A stretch of 64,000 bases of DNA from Serratia marcescens subsp. marcescens ATCC 13880 (GTDB lineage Bacteria; Pseudomonadota; Gammaproteobacteria; Enterobacterales; Enterobacteriaceae), in NCBI RefSeq assembly GCF_017299535.1, contig NZ_CP071238.1, positions 2,914,001 to 2,978,000 of the forward strand, read 5' to 3'. Shown piece after piece: positions 1 to 7,849 of the stretch; positions within the stretch are counted from its first letter, which is position 1, and the number at the start of each line of letters is the position of its first letter. The translations under genes were made by a program, and so were the position numbers. Below the pieces are notes generated by a model. It was not told the origin of the DNA. It made no database searches and saw nothing but the letters and a program-made list of their open reading frames with translations.

Positions 1-314
1 GCTGGTCCGAAGCCGTAGTGCACAACGAAACCGTTTACTACACCAGCGTGCCGGAGAACCTGGATGATGACGCGACCGCGCAGACCGCCAACGCCCTCGC
101 CGCCATCGACGTGCTGCTGGCGCGCGTAGGCTCGGACAAAAGCCGTATTCTGGATGCCACCATTTTCCTGGCCAATACCGCCGACTTCGCCGCGATGAAC
201 GCCGCCTGGGACGCCTGGGTCGTCGCCGGCAGCGCGCCGGTGCGCTGCACCGTGCAGGCGCAGCTGATGAATCCGAAGTACAAGGTGGAAATCAAAATCA
301 TCGCCGCGCTGTAA
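1..314 (+). CDS. yoaB: RidA/YjgF-family protein YoaB (5' end cut by window)
   Basis: This is the C-terminal ~103 residues of a small RidA-family protein; the reading frame is already open at base 3 and the first ~10 codons lie outside the window. The visible part reads WSEAVVHNETVYYTSVPENL near the start and ends in LMNPKYKVEIKIIAAL. The conserved family segment with the Arg that binds the substrate carboxylate is present (APVRCTVQAQL). RidA proteins hydrolyse reactive enamine/imine intermediates made by PLP enzymes. E. coli YoaB (about 114 aa) is the closest match from memory, but its own substrate is not established. A terminator follows 20 bases after the stop, so this is the end of its transcript. 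Identity is firm at family level. Confidence 0.85.
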   Translation, partial: WSEAVVHNETVYYTSVPENLDDDATAQTANALAAIDVLLARVGSDKSRILDATIFLANTADFAAMNAAWDAWVVAGSAPVRCTVQAQLMNPKYKVEIKIIAAL

Positions 315-335
315 GCCTGAGCGCAGACGAAAAAA

Positions 336-366
336 AACCGCAGGCGTTGCCGTCTGCGGTTTTTTA
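336..366 (+). terminator. Bidirectional terminator between yoaB and mdtI
   Basis: An 8-bp stem, aaccgcag/ctgcggtt, is flanked by a run of As on the left and Ts on the right. It can therefore end yoaB transcription on the plus strand and mdtJI transcription on the minus strand. Confidence 0.85.
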
Positions 367-376
367 TTGCCCGCTA

Positions 377-706
377 TCAGGACAGTTTAAGGATCACCAT
401 TCCCGTCAACAGCAGCGCCAAGCCAATCCAGCCTTTGGCGTTCAACCGCTGGCCGAACATGATCCAGCCTGCGGCGATGGTGGCGGCGATTCCGAAACCG
501 CCCCACAGCGCATAGGCGATCGACAGATCGATGCCCTTTACCGCCTGCGCCAGGGCGCTGAACGCGCCGAGCACCGACAGCAGCGACAGCAATCCCAGCC
601 AAATTTTACGGAAGCCGTCCGACATCTTCAGGAAGATGTTGGCGATGATTTCCAACACGATGGCCAGCCCCAGGAACCCGATGTGGTACAACTCAAACTG
701 TTGCAT
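377..706 (-). CDS. mdtI: Spermidine exporter subunit MdtI (SMR family)
   Basis: This is a 109-residue small-multidrug-resistance protein, the same length as E. coli MdtI, with four predicted membrane helices in the inner membrane. The SMR signature Glu lies in helix 1 ([14 protein letters not shown]), and the helix 3 motif AYALWGGFG is intact. MdtI pairs with MdtJ as a heteromeric proton-coupled exporter of spermidine. The start was placed at the ATG giving MQQFEL, which has GAGG 8 bases upstream and matches the E. coli length; a GTG three codons earlier is less likely. The start overlaps the 3' end of mdtJ by 14 bases, which suggests coupled translation. The call is secure. Confidence 0.93.
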   Translation of the reverse strand: MQQFELYHIGFLGLAIVLEIIANIFLKMSDGFRKIWLGLLSLLSVLGAFSALAQAVKGIDLSIAYALWGGFGIAATIAAGWIMFGQRLNAKGWIGLALLLTGMVILKLS

Positions 707-1061
707 GGTTGTCACCTCGCGGGCTGACCTGTTTTCGCTCTTTGCGAGTGCCGGATTTCACCAGCATGATGCCGGCGATCAGCGTAGCCAGGCCCAGTAC
801 TTTCAGCGCCGAAATGGGCTCGTCGAACCACAGCACGCTGAACAGGGTGATGAACAGGATGCCGATACCTTCCCACAGCGCATAAGCCACGCCCAACGCC
901 ACGCGTTTTATCGCTACCGACAACAATACATAAGACGCGGTGATCATCACGTACATCACGATATGCCCGATCATGCCGCCATTGACGCTGGCGTATTTCA
1001 TCGACAAGGTGCCGATGATTTCGGTCATGATGGCCAAACCTAAAAAGATCCAATAAATCAT
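693..1061 (-). CDS. mdtJ: Spermidine exporter subunit MdtJ (SMR family)
   Basis: This 122-residue four-helix SMR protein is the first structural gene of the mdtJI operon. The membrane Glu in helix 1 ([14 protein letters not shown]) and the motif [10 protein letters not shown] are visible, and the polar C-terminal tail SGTRKERK is typical of MdtJ rather than MdtI. It forms the exporter with MdtI and lowers intracellular spermidine. The ATG has a GGGAGAAA ribosome-binding site directly upstream. The gene is preceded by an unusually long leader (about 200 bases after an upstream ORF), which in E. coli mediates spermidine-dependent control, so the same control is inferred here. Confidence 0.93.
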   Translation of the reverse strand: MIYWIFLGLAIMTEIIGTLSMKYASVNGGMIGHIVMYVMITASYVLLSVAIKRVALGVAYALWEGIGILFITLFSVLWFDEPISALKVLGLATLIAGIMLVKSGTRKERKQVSPRGDNHATV

Positions 1062-1261
1062 AATTTTTCTCCCAAACGGCGAATAATGCGCGCCAAGGCA
1101 TATTTATCCCGATTTATCTCGTCGAACGGCCGCCATGCGGCGCGCAAGACGCAGAGATCCCTGGGGATAAATTGACCCAAACGCAAAAAGAATGTTTGCC
1201 CGGCTGAACGGTGACGCGAAGGCCTAAGCCCGCTACCAGCACCGGTTAAGGGAGAAAGACG

Positions 1262-1360
1262 CTATAGTTCGCTGCACCAGTGATGCTCACTGGCAAGGAT
1301 TGCAGACAGGAAGAGTTGGCACGTAGAGGTTCTGAGGGTAGTTCCGTTAATAGTCATCAT
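1262..1360 (-). CDS. Upstream ORF in the mdtJI leader (MdtU-like)
   Basis: A 32-codon ORF begins with two ATGs (MMTINGTTLR...) and ends ...HHWCSEL, stopping 200 bases before mdtJ. It has a plausible ribosome-binding site (GAGA, 6 bases upstream) and lies wholly inside the mdtJI leader. E. coli mdtJI has a leader ORF called mdtU whose translation is needed for spermidine induction of mdtJI. Position, length and partner genes fit, but I compared from memory and cannot align the peptides. The role as a polyamine-sensing uORF is inference. A chance ORF is possible, since at this length many are. Confidence 0.55.
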   Translation of the reverse strand: MMTINGTTLRTSTCQLFLSAILASEHHWCSEL

Positions 1361-1437
1361 AATAGTTCTCTATTATCAGCCGCACACCGTGCGATTTGCC
1401 CAATATCCTCATAAAAGTAAAATTTTCAACTGAGATA

Positions 1438-1466
1438 TTTTTACCACAGCCCAAATAAGAAAGCAA
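1438..1466 (-). promoter_or_regulatory. Possible promoter of the uORF-mdtJI transcript
   Basis: TTGCTT and TAAAAA are spaced 17 bases apart, about 78 bases upstream of the uORF start. The match to sigma-70 consensus is modest, and no start site is known. The rest of the 1062-1613 gap shows no other gene on either strand. Confidence 0.3.
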
Positions 1467-1534
1467 ACCGCCGTTTTCATGAAAAAGCAGAAAAAAACGG
1501 GTTAAAAATAAGAAAGTTAATCGCGATAAAAATT

Positions 1535-1562
1535 AAAAAAGGCCCAACGGAGCGTTGAGCCT
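1535..1562 (-). terminator. Terminator of eda
   Basis: On the minus strand, aaggctcaac and gttgggcctt form a stem with one mismatch, followed by a T-rich tract (ttttttaattttt). It lies about 50 bases past the eda stop. Confidence 0.8.
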
Positions 1563-1613
1563 TGCGAGATCCGCGGGTGAGCAAATAAGCGCCAACCCCA
1601 GGCCTGGTGCGGG

Positions 1614-2255
1614 TTACAACGCGGCACCGCTGACGGCGCTGCGCGCCAGTTCAGTGATGCGCGCATAGTCGCCTTTTTCGAGCGCGTCCGCCGGCACCAG
1701 CCAGGAACCGCCGATGCAAAGCACGCTTTTCAGCGCCAGATAATCGCGGTAGTTGTTCGGCGTAATGCCGCCGGTCGGGCAAAAACGCACCTGCGGAAAC
1801 GGGCCGCCGATCGCCTGCAGCGCCTTCACGCCGCCGTTGGCTTCCGCCGGGAAGAATTTGAATTCGCGCAGGCCGTGATCCATGCCTTGCATCAGTTCAG
1901 ACACGGTGCTGATGCCCGGGATCAGCGGGATGGTTCCCGCCGTCGCCGCCTGCAGCAAGGCTTCGGTCAGCCCTGGGCTGATGGCGAACTGCGCCCCCGC
2001 TTCGGTCACCTGCCGCAGTTGCTGCGGGTTGATCACCGTACCGGCGCCGATGATCGCCTCCGGCACCTCTTTGGCGATAGCGCGGATAGCCTCCAGCCCG
2101 CAGGCGGTGCGCAGCGTCACCTCCAATACCCGCACGCCGCCGGCAACCAGCGCTTTCGCCAGCGGCACCGCCTGCTCCAGCTTGTTGATCACGATAACAG
2201 GCACCACCGGCCCCGCCGTCAGGATCTGCTCGGCGCTGGTTTTCCAGTTTTTCAT
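1614..2255 (-). CDS. eda: KDPG/KHG aldolase Eda
   Basis: Eda cleaves 2-keto-3-deoxy-6-phosphogluconate to pyruvate and glyceraldehyde-3-phosphate, the last step of the Entner-Doudoroff pathway, and also handles 4-hydroxy-2-oxoglutarate. The protein has 213 residues, the E. coli length. The catalytic Glu45 (LEVTLRT) and Schiff-base Lys133 (REFKFFPAE) fall at the expected positions. The start [10 protein letters not shown] has GGAGAAATAACG in front; a longer frame upstream is not supported. It follows zwf on the same strand but is separated by a terminator, and no edd lies between them, unlike E. coli zwf-edd-eda. It may be transcribed on its own. Confidence 0.96.
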   Translation of the reverse strand: MKNWKTSAEQILTAGPVVPVIVINKLEQAVPLAKALVAGGVRVLEVTLRTACGLEAIRAIAKEVPEAIIGAGTVINPQQLRQVTEAGAQFAISPGLTEALLQAATAGTIPLIPGISTVSELMQGMDHGLREFKFFPAEANGGVKALQAIGGPFPQVRFCPTGGITPNNYRDYLALKSVLCIGGSWLVPADALEKGDYARITELARSAVSGAAL

Positions 2256-2368
2256 CGTTATTTCTCCATTACTCGCGGTTAACAATGGCACGCCCCTGCC
2301 ACAGGGCTCCGCATGCGCGGACGTCCGGCCGTACCGTAAGTGATGTGGCCCACGCGCAGATCGCAGGC

Positions 2369-2398
2369 AAAAAAAAGCCGGCAGACAGGCCGCCGGCA
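2369..2398 (-). terminator. Terminator of zwf
   Basis: A perfect GCCGGC/GCCGGC stem with a 9-base loop is followed on the minus strand by eight Ts. It sits 8 bases beyond the zwf stop and separates zwf from eda. Confidence 0.88.
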
Positions 2399-2405
2399 TT
2401 ACGCA

Positions 2406-3881
2406 TTATTCGAACTCGTTCCAGGAGCGGCCGTCACGGGTGATCATCGCCACCGAGGCCACCGGCCCCCAGGTGCCCGCCTGGTAAGGCTTAGGCGCCT
2501 CGTTGTCGGCTTTCCATGCGTCCATGATGGAGTCGACCCACTTCCAGGCTTCTTCCACTTCATCGCGGCGCACAAACAGCGCCTGAATGCCGCGCATGGT
2601 CTCCAGCAGCAGGCGCTCGTAGGCGTCCGCCACGTGCTCCTGGTTGAAGGTTTCCGAGAAGCTCAGGTCCAGCTTGGTGGTCTGCAGACGGTGCTTGTGA
2701 TCCAGCCCCGGCACCTTGTTCAGTACCTGAATTTCGATGCCTTCGTCCGGCTGCAGGCGGATGGTCAGCTTGTTCTGCGGCAGCTGCTGGTAAGAATCGC
2801 TGAACAGGTTCAGCGGCGGGTTTTTGAAGTACACCACCACTTCCGAACATTTGGTCGGCAGGCGTTTACCGGTACGCAGGTAGAACGGCACTCCGGCCCA
2901 CTGCCAGTTGTCGATATCCACGCGGATAGAGACGAAGGTTTCGGTGCTGCTGCTCTTGTTCGCCCCTTCCTCTTCCAGATAACCCGGCACTTTCTTGCCC
3001 TGGACGAAGCCGGCGGTGTACTGACCGCGCACGGTGGTTTCCCGGACATTGGTCTGATCGATGCGGCGCAGTGAGCGCAGCACCTTGACCTTCTCGTCGC
3101 GGATGCGGTCGGTCGTCAGATCCGCCGGCGGCGACATGGCGATCATGGTCAGGATCTGCAGCAGGTGGTTCTGGATCATGTCGCGCATCTGGCCGGCCTG
3201 GTCGAAATAGCCCCAGCGCCCTTCAATGCCCACCTCTTCCGCCACGGTGATCTGCACCGAATCGATGGTGCGGTTATCCCAGTTGGATGCGAACAGCGAG
3301 TTGGCGAAACGCAGCGCCAACAGGTTCAGCACCGTCTCTTTGCCGAGGTAGTGGTCGATGCGGTAGACCTGGGACTCATTGAAGAACTCCGCCACCTGAT
3401 CGTTGATCACGCGGGAGGACGCCAGATCGGTGCCCAGAGGTTTCTCCATCACCACGCGCGCCGGCTCATGGTTCAGCTTGGCTTCGCCCAACCCTTTGCA
3501 GATGGCGCCAAAGGTGCTTGGCGGCATGGCGAAGTAGTTGATGGTGGTGCGGTGCTTCTGATCCAGCATTTTACCCAGTTTGGTAAAGTTCTTGCTGTCG
3601 TTGACGTCCAGGTTGCAGAAGTCCAGGCGCGCGCTTAGCGTGGCCCAGAGTTCATCATCCAGTTTTTCCTTCATGAAGGTGCCAAGCGCTTCCTTGACCA
3701 CTTCGGTATAGGCTTGTTTATCCCACTCCGCGCGGCCGACGCCGATGATCCGCGTATCCGGGTGGATGTGTCCGGCTTTCTCTAACTGGTACAGGGAAGG
3801 CAGCAGCTTACGGCGCGCCAAATCACCTTTCGCGCCGAAAATAACCAGGTCACACGCCTGGGCTGTAGAGGTTACCGCCAT
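2406..3881 (-). CDS. zwf: Glucose-6-phosphate 1-dehydrogenase Zwf
   Basis: Zwf oxidises glucose-6-phosphate to 6-phosphogluconolactone with NADP and opens the oxidative pentose-phosphate and Entner-Doudoroff routes. The 491-residue product equals the E. coli length. The N-terminal nucleotide-binding motif (GAKGDLARRKLLPSLY) and the active-site segment YRIDHYLGKE are intact, and the C-terminus ends in GRSWNEFE. The ATG giving MAVTSTAQ was chosen because GAGGAG lies 6 bases upstream; an ATG two codons earlier would sit too close to it. A HexR-type palindrome lies 26 bases before the start, and the gene is divergent from hexR, so repression by HexR is likely. Confidence 0.97.
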   Translation of the reverse strand: MAVTSTAQACDLVIFGAKGDLARRKLLPSLYQLEKAGHIHPDTRIIGVGRAEWDKQAYTEVVKEALGTFMKEKLDDELWATLSARLDFCNLDVNDSKNFTKLGKMLDQKHRTTINYFAMPPSTFGAICKGLGEAKLNHEPARVVMEKPLGTDLASSRVINDQVAEFFNESQVYRIDHYLGKETVLNLLALRFANSLFASNWDNRTIDSVQITVAEEVGIEGRWGYFDQAGQMRDMIQNHLLQILTMIAMSPPADLTTDRIRDEKVKVLRSLRRIDQTNVRETTVRGQYTAGFVQGKKVPGYLEEEGANKSSSTETFVSIRVDIDNWQWAGVPFYLRTGKRLPTKCSEVVVYFKNPPLNLFSDSYQQLPQNKLTIRLQPDEGIEIQVLNKVPGLDHKHRLQTTKLDLSFSETFNQEHVADAYERLLLETMRGIQALFVRRDEVEEAWKWVDSIMDAWKADNEAPKPYQAGTWGPVASVAMITRDGRSWNEFE

Positions 3882-4310
3882 GTTCATCTCCTCGTTGCAG
3901 GATATTTGTAATTTTCTTACATTACTAATGTACTCTGTTTGACTACGGCCAGCAAACCCGGAGCAAAGCAGAAAAAAAGGCCTCAAGATTCCAGTGGAAA
4001 GCGCCAATCTACGCCAACGCCCTCACCACGGGCAAAACTGTAATTTTTCGTCTTTTTTGACGCTCTGTTACCATTATGAAAGTTAGACACAGGTCATATT
4101 CTGGTGAAAAAACCCTGCATACGCCGTGTCGAGACTGCCAACGGTTACCAGCACGTAGTATATTTTCACTAAACCGGCATTGATTTCTCCTTTGTTTGAA
4201 ATCGACATACCCTATCGATTCCAGGTTACAGCCGCTCGTTTGGCGTCTGCTTGCACGGCGAACACGGGCGAAATTCGACGCTGTTGCTTGAAAGCCACAG
4301 GGATAAAACC
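3882..4310. other. zwf-hexR divergent intergenic region
   Basis: This 429-base gap holds the promoters of zwf (leftward) and hexR (rightward). The only element I can name is the HexR-type box at 3907-3921. No ORF with a convincing ribosome-binding site was found. Confidence 0.6.
3907..3921. promoter_or_regulatory. HexR-type operator upstream of zwf
   Basis: The sequence tgtaattttcttaca has the TGTAA...TTACA arms and the 15-base length of the known HexR box (consensus TGTAATTAAATTACA). It lies 26 bases upstream of the zwf start, next to the hexR gene itself, which supports the assignment. Confidence 0.7.
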
Positions 4311-5201
4311 ATGAGTGACTCTCGTTATATGAATACGCTGGACAAAATCCAGAGCCATCTGGAACGCCTGAGCAAATCTGAAAGGAAAGTCGCCGAGGTG
4401 ATCCTGGCCTCCCCGCAGACCGCCATTCACTCCAGCATCGCCACGCTGGCGCGCATGGCCGACGTCAGCGAACCTACCGTCAACCGCTTTTGCCGCCGCC
4501 TTGATACCAAAGGCTTTCCCGATTTCAAACTGCATCTCGCCCAAAGCCTGGCTAACGGCACGCCCTACGTAAACCGTAACGTTGAGGAAGATGACAGCGT
4601 CGATTCCTATACCAGCAAGATCTTCGAATCGGTAATGGCCAGCCTGGATACAGTAAAGGCAAATTTGGATATTGCCGCAATCAATCGTGCGGTTGACCTG
4701 CTCACCCAGGCAAAAAAGATCTCTTTCTTCGGGCTGGGCGCCTCCGCGGCAGTGGCGCACGATGCGATGAACAAATTTTTCCGCTTCAACATTCCGGTGG
4801 TCTACTTCGATGACATCGTCATGCAGCGCATGAGCTGCATGAACTCCGGCGAAGGCGACGTGGTGGTGCTGATCTCACACACCGGCCGCACCAAGAATCT
4901 GGTGGAGATGGCCCACCTGGCGCGGGAGAACGACGCCACGGTACTGGCTATCACCTCGCGCGACACCCCGCTCGCCCAGGCGGCGACCCTGGCCCTGCTG
5001 CTCGACGTGCCCGAAGACACCGACGTTTACATGCCGATGGTGTCGCGGATCGCGCAATTAACGCTCATTGACGTGCTCGCCACCGGATTTACCTTGCGCC
5101 GAGGGGCTAAATTCAGAGATAACTTGAAGCGGGTCAAAGAAGCGCTCAAAGAATCGCGCTTTGATAAAGGCGTGGTCATTCCCAACAGTTTTGATTCGTG
5201 A
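4311..5201 (+). CDS. hexR: RpiR-family transcriptional regulator HexR
   Basis: HexR represses central carbohydrate genes and releases DNA when KDPG binds its sugar-isomerase (SIS) domain. The 296-residue product has an N-terminal RpiR helix-turn-helix (about residues 1-80, DVSEPTVNRFCRRLDTKGF) and a SIS domain (about 125-260, FFGLGASAAVAHDA and ISHTGRTKNLVE). The body matches E. coli YebK/HexR closely. The start MSDSRYMNTL was chosen because AGGG lies 8 bases upstream; the internal ATG (MNTLDK) would match the E. coli start but has no good ribosome-binding site. It is divergent from zwf and followed by pykA, and boxes at both fit its regulon. Confidence 0.95.
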   Translation: MSDSRYMNTLDKIQSHLERLSKSERKVAEVILASPQTAIHSSIATLARMADVSEPTVNRFCRRLDTKGFPDFKLHLAQSLANGTPYVNRNVEEDDSVDSYTSKIFESVMASLDTVKANLDIAAINRAVDLLTQAKKISFFGLGASAAVAHDAMNKFFRFNIPVVYFDDIVMQRMSCMNSGEGDVVVLISHTGRTKNLVEMAHLARENDATVLAITSRDTPLAQAATLALLLDVPEDTDVYMPMVSRIAQLTLIDVLATGFTLRRGAKFRDNLKRVKEALKESRFDKGVVIPNSFDS

Positions 5202-5303
5202 CCCGACGAAGAAAAAATCGCCGTTCAACAGACATTTGAATGACGGCATCAGAGGCGGTACCCTGTTAACATGCTCATGCGGGTAACCCGGGTGAAATAT
5301 CAG

Positions 5304-5318
5304 TGTTGTAAAATTACA
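5304..5318. promoter_or_regulatory. HexR-type operator upstream of pykA
   Basis: The sequence tgttgtaaaattaca matches the HexR consensus TGTARTWAAATTACA at 14 of 15 positions and lies 72 bases before pykA. PykA is a known member of HexR regulons in gamma-proteobacteria. Confidence 0.65.
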
Positions 5319-5390
5319 TTTCACGCCTGGTTTCGTTATCCGACGTTATCGCAACACCAATATTTGCTTCACCAGTCAACGGAGTAATAC

Positions 5391-6833
5391 ATGTCCAGAC
5401 GGCTCAGAAGAACCAAAATCGTTACCACCCTGGGTCCGGCTACAGACCGCGACAATAATCTGGAAAAGATCATTGCCGCCGGCGCCAACGTAGTTCGGCT
5501 TAACTTCTCCCACGGCAGCCCGGAAGATCACCAGGCTCGCGCTGACAAAGTGCGCGAAATCGCTGCCAAACTGGGGCGTCACGTCGCTATCCTCGGCGAT
5601 CTGCAAGGGCCGAAAATTCGCGTCTCCACCTTCAAGGAAGGCAAAATCTTCCTCAACGTGGGCGATAAATTCCTGCTGGACGCCAACCTGTCAAAAGGCG
5701 AAGGCGATAAAGAAAAAGTCGGTATCGACTATAAAGGCCTGCCAGCCGACGTGGTGCCGGGCGACGTCCTGCTGCTCGATGACGGCCGCGTTCAGCTGAA
5801 AGTGCTCGAAGTTCAGGGCATGAAAGTGTTTACCGAAGTGACCGTCGGCGGCCCGCTGTCCAACAACAAGGGCATCAACAAACTCGGCGGTGGCCTGTCG
5901 GCCGAAGCCCTGACCGAAAAAGACAAGGCGGACATCGTGACCGCCGCCAAGATTGGCGTCGACTACCTGGCGGTCTCCTTCCCGCGTACCGGTGAAGACC
6001 TGAACTATGCCCGCCGTCTGGCGCGCGATGCGGGCTGCAACGCCAAGATCGTGTCCAAGGTTGAGCGCGCCGAAGCGGTTTGCACCGACGAAGCGATGGA
6101 CGACATTATTCTGGCCTCCGACGTGGTGATGGTTGCCCGTGGCGACCTGGGCGTCGAAATCGGCGATCCGGAACTGGTCGGCATTCAGAAGAAACTGATC
6201 CGCCGCGCCCGCACTCTGAACCGCGCGGTGATCACCGCGACCCAGATGATGGAGTCGATGATCACCAACCCGATGCCGACTCGCGCCGAAGTCATGGACG
6301 TGGCGAACGCCGTGCTGGACGGCACTGACGCCGTCATGCTGTCGGCGGAAACCGCCGCTGGCCAATACCCGGCGGAAACCGTGGCGGCGATGGCGCGCGT
6401 TTGTCTGGGCGCCGAGAAGATCCCGAGCATCAACGTTTCCAAACACCGCCTGGACGTACAGTTCGACAACATCGAAGAGGCGATCGCCATGTCTTCGATG
6501 TATGCCGCCAACCACCTGAAAGGCGTCACCGCGCTGATCGCCATGACCGAATCCGGCCGCACTGCGCTGATGATGTCGCGCATCAGCTCCGGCCTGCCGA
6601 TCTTCGCCATGTCGCGCCATGAGCACACGCTGAACCTGACTGCGCTGTATCGCGGCGTGACGCCGGTGTATTTCGACAGCCACAAAGACGGCGTGATCGC
6701 CGCCAATGAAGCGGTCAATCGCCTGCGCGACAAAGGCTTCCTGGTCTCCGGCGATCTGGTGATCGTCACCCAGGGCGACGTGATGGAAACCGTCGGCACC
6801 ACCAATACCAGCCGTATTCTGCGCGTCGAGTAA
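5391..6833 (+). CDS. pykA: Pyruvate kinase II PykA
   Basis: PykA transfers phosphate from phosphoenolpyruvate to ADP at the end of glycolysis. The 480-residue protein has the E. coli length. Visible conserved parts are the N-terminal barrel ([30 protein letters not shown]), the phosphate and metal site ([10 protein letters not shown]), the catalytic-helix segment ([11 protein letters not shown]) and the C-terminal allosteric domain from about residue 350. The start has CGGAG 7 bases upstream. A HexR-type box lies in the leader, so the gene is probably controlled by the adjacent hexR. A strong terminator follows. Confidence 0.97.
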   Translation: MSRRLRRTKIVTTLGPATDRDNNLEKIIAAGANVVRLNFSHGSPEDHQARADKVREIAAKLGRHVAILGDLQGPKIRVSTFKEGKIFLNVGDKFLLDANLSKGEGDKEKVGIDYKGLPADVVPGDVLLLDDGRVQLKVLEVQGMKVFTEVTVGGPLSNNKGINKLGGGLSAEALTEKDKADIVTAAKIGVDYLAVSFPRTGEDLNYARRLARDAGCNAKIVSKVERAEAVCTDEAMDDIILASDVVMVARGDLGVEIGDPELVGIQKKLIRRARTLNRAVITATQMMESMITNPMPTRAEVMDVANAVLDGTDAVMLSAETAAGQYPAETVAAMARVCLGAEKIPSINVSKHRLDVQFDNIEEAIAMSSMYAANHLKGVTALIAMTESGRTALMMSRISSGLPIFAMSRHEHTLNLTALYRGVTPVYFDSHKDGVIAANEAVNRLRDKGFLVSGDLVIVTQGDVMETVGTTNTSRILRVE

Positions 6834-6851
6834 TCCACACCGCAGACGACA

Positions 6852-6885
6852 TGCCGGCCGGCTCACGTTGGCCGGCATTTTTTTT
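6852..6885 (+). terminator. Terminator of pykA
   Basis: An 8-bp stem TGCCGGCC/GGCCGGCA with a 10-base loop is followed by eight Ts, 18 bases after the pykA stop. Confidence 0.92.
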
Positions 6886-6918
6886 GCCCCGGTACCGCCA
6901 TAAACGACGGAGAACACC

Positions 6919-7800
6919 ATGCTCCACCAACGCAATCCCGCAGCGAGCGGTGATGAGCTCGATCTCGATGGCCACGGCCTGACGCAGCTCGACGCGTCAC
7001 AGTTAGCCGGCCACGCGCTGCGCAAGGTAAGCCTGTACGACAATCAGTTGGCGGCCATCCCCGCCCCCCTCTTCCGGCACCGCAATCTACAGGTGCTGAA
7101 CATCTCCTGCAATCAGCTCGACCGCCTGCCGCCGGAAATTGGCCAGTTGCAACAGCTTGAGATGTTCGACTTTGGCCACAATCGCGCAAGCGAACTCCCC
7201 GAGGAACTGGGGCAGTTGCACCGGTTGAAATACCTCTATCTGAGCGACAACGGCTTTAGCGATCTGCCACACTCGCTGGCGCAGCTACAGCAGCTGGTTT
7301 ACCTCAATGCGACCGACAACCGCCTGGCCGTTTTGCCTCTGGCGATACCGAGGCTTGCGGCATTGCAGGAGCTGCGTTTATACAACAACCGCATCGGCAA
7401 TCTGCCCGGCGAAATCGGGCAACTGCGCGCGCTGCGCGAACTGCATATCATGAAAAATGCCCTGACCGCGCTGCCGGCGGAAATGGCGCAGCTCGGTGAG
7501 CTGGAGATACTCGACGCGGCCAACAACGCCATCGCCGAACTGCCGGAAGCCTTCTGCCGGCTGCCGCGGTTGAGCGAGCTGAATCTGCGTTTCAATCAGC
7601 TGACGCGCCTGCCGAAAAATATCGGTGAGCTGACGGCGCTGAGAAGTCTGGATCTGCGCGCCAACCGCCTGAGCGACCTGCCGGAAAGCCTCGGCGAACT
7701 GAGCCGGCTGCGCAAGCTGGATCTGCGCTGGAATGATTTCACCCACACGCCTAAAATCGTCGACATCCTGCGGGCTCGCGGCTGTATGGTGCACATCTGA
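6919..7800 (+). CDS. Cytosolic leucine-rich-repeat protein
   Basis: The 293-residue protein is almost entirely leucine-rich repeats: from about residue 34, eleven units of 23 residues with the pattern LxxLxLxxNxLxxLPxxIGxL (for example LQVLNISCNQLDRLPPEIG). There is no signal peptide, membrane segment or attached catalytic domain. The 23-residue type with LP and IGxL resembles the Ras-group/SHOC2-like class of LRRs. Repeats of this kind form a curved protein-binding surface, so a role in binding a partner is inferred; the partner is unknown. The start has GGAG upstream. It stands alone between the pykA terminator and convergent lpxM. E. coli has no gene here as I recall. Confidence 0.9.
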   Translation: MLHQRNPAASGDELDLDGHGLTQLDASQLAGHALRKVSLYDNQLAAIPAPLFRHRNLQVLNISCNQLDRLPPEIGQLQQLEMFDFGHNRASELPEELGQLHRLKYLYLSDNGFSDLPHSLAQLQQLVYLNATDNRLAVLPLAIPRLAALQELRLYNNRIGNLPGEIGQLRALRELHIMKNALTALPAEMAQLGELEILDAANNAIAELPEAFCRLPRLSELNLRFNQLTRLPKNIGELTALRSLDLRANRLSDLPESLGELSRLRKLDLRWNDFTHTPKIVDILRARGCMVHI

Positions 7801-7804
7801 AGTG

Positions 7805-7834
7805 ACGCCGGCCGGGGTGTAGCCCGACCGGCGT
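7805..7834. other. Inverted repeat between convergent LRR gene and lpxM
   Basis: ACGCCGGcCGGG pairs with CCCGaCCGGCGT across a 6-base loop, giving an 11-bp stem with one mismatch. There is no T tract on either side, so it may be a Rho-independent terminator of weak type or simply a palindromic element. Confidence 0.55.
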
Positions 7835-7849
7835 TAGCGGTAGAAAGGA

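Noticed and set aside
347..727. Long plus-strand ORF opposite mdtI
   Set aside because: It is antisense to a clear SMR gene and has composition typical of a GC-rich shadow frame, as are the many other long antisense frames in the window.
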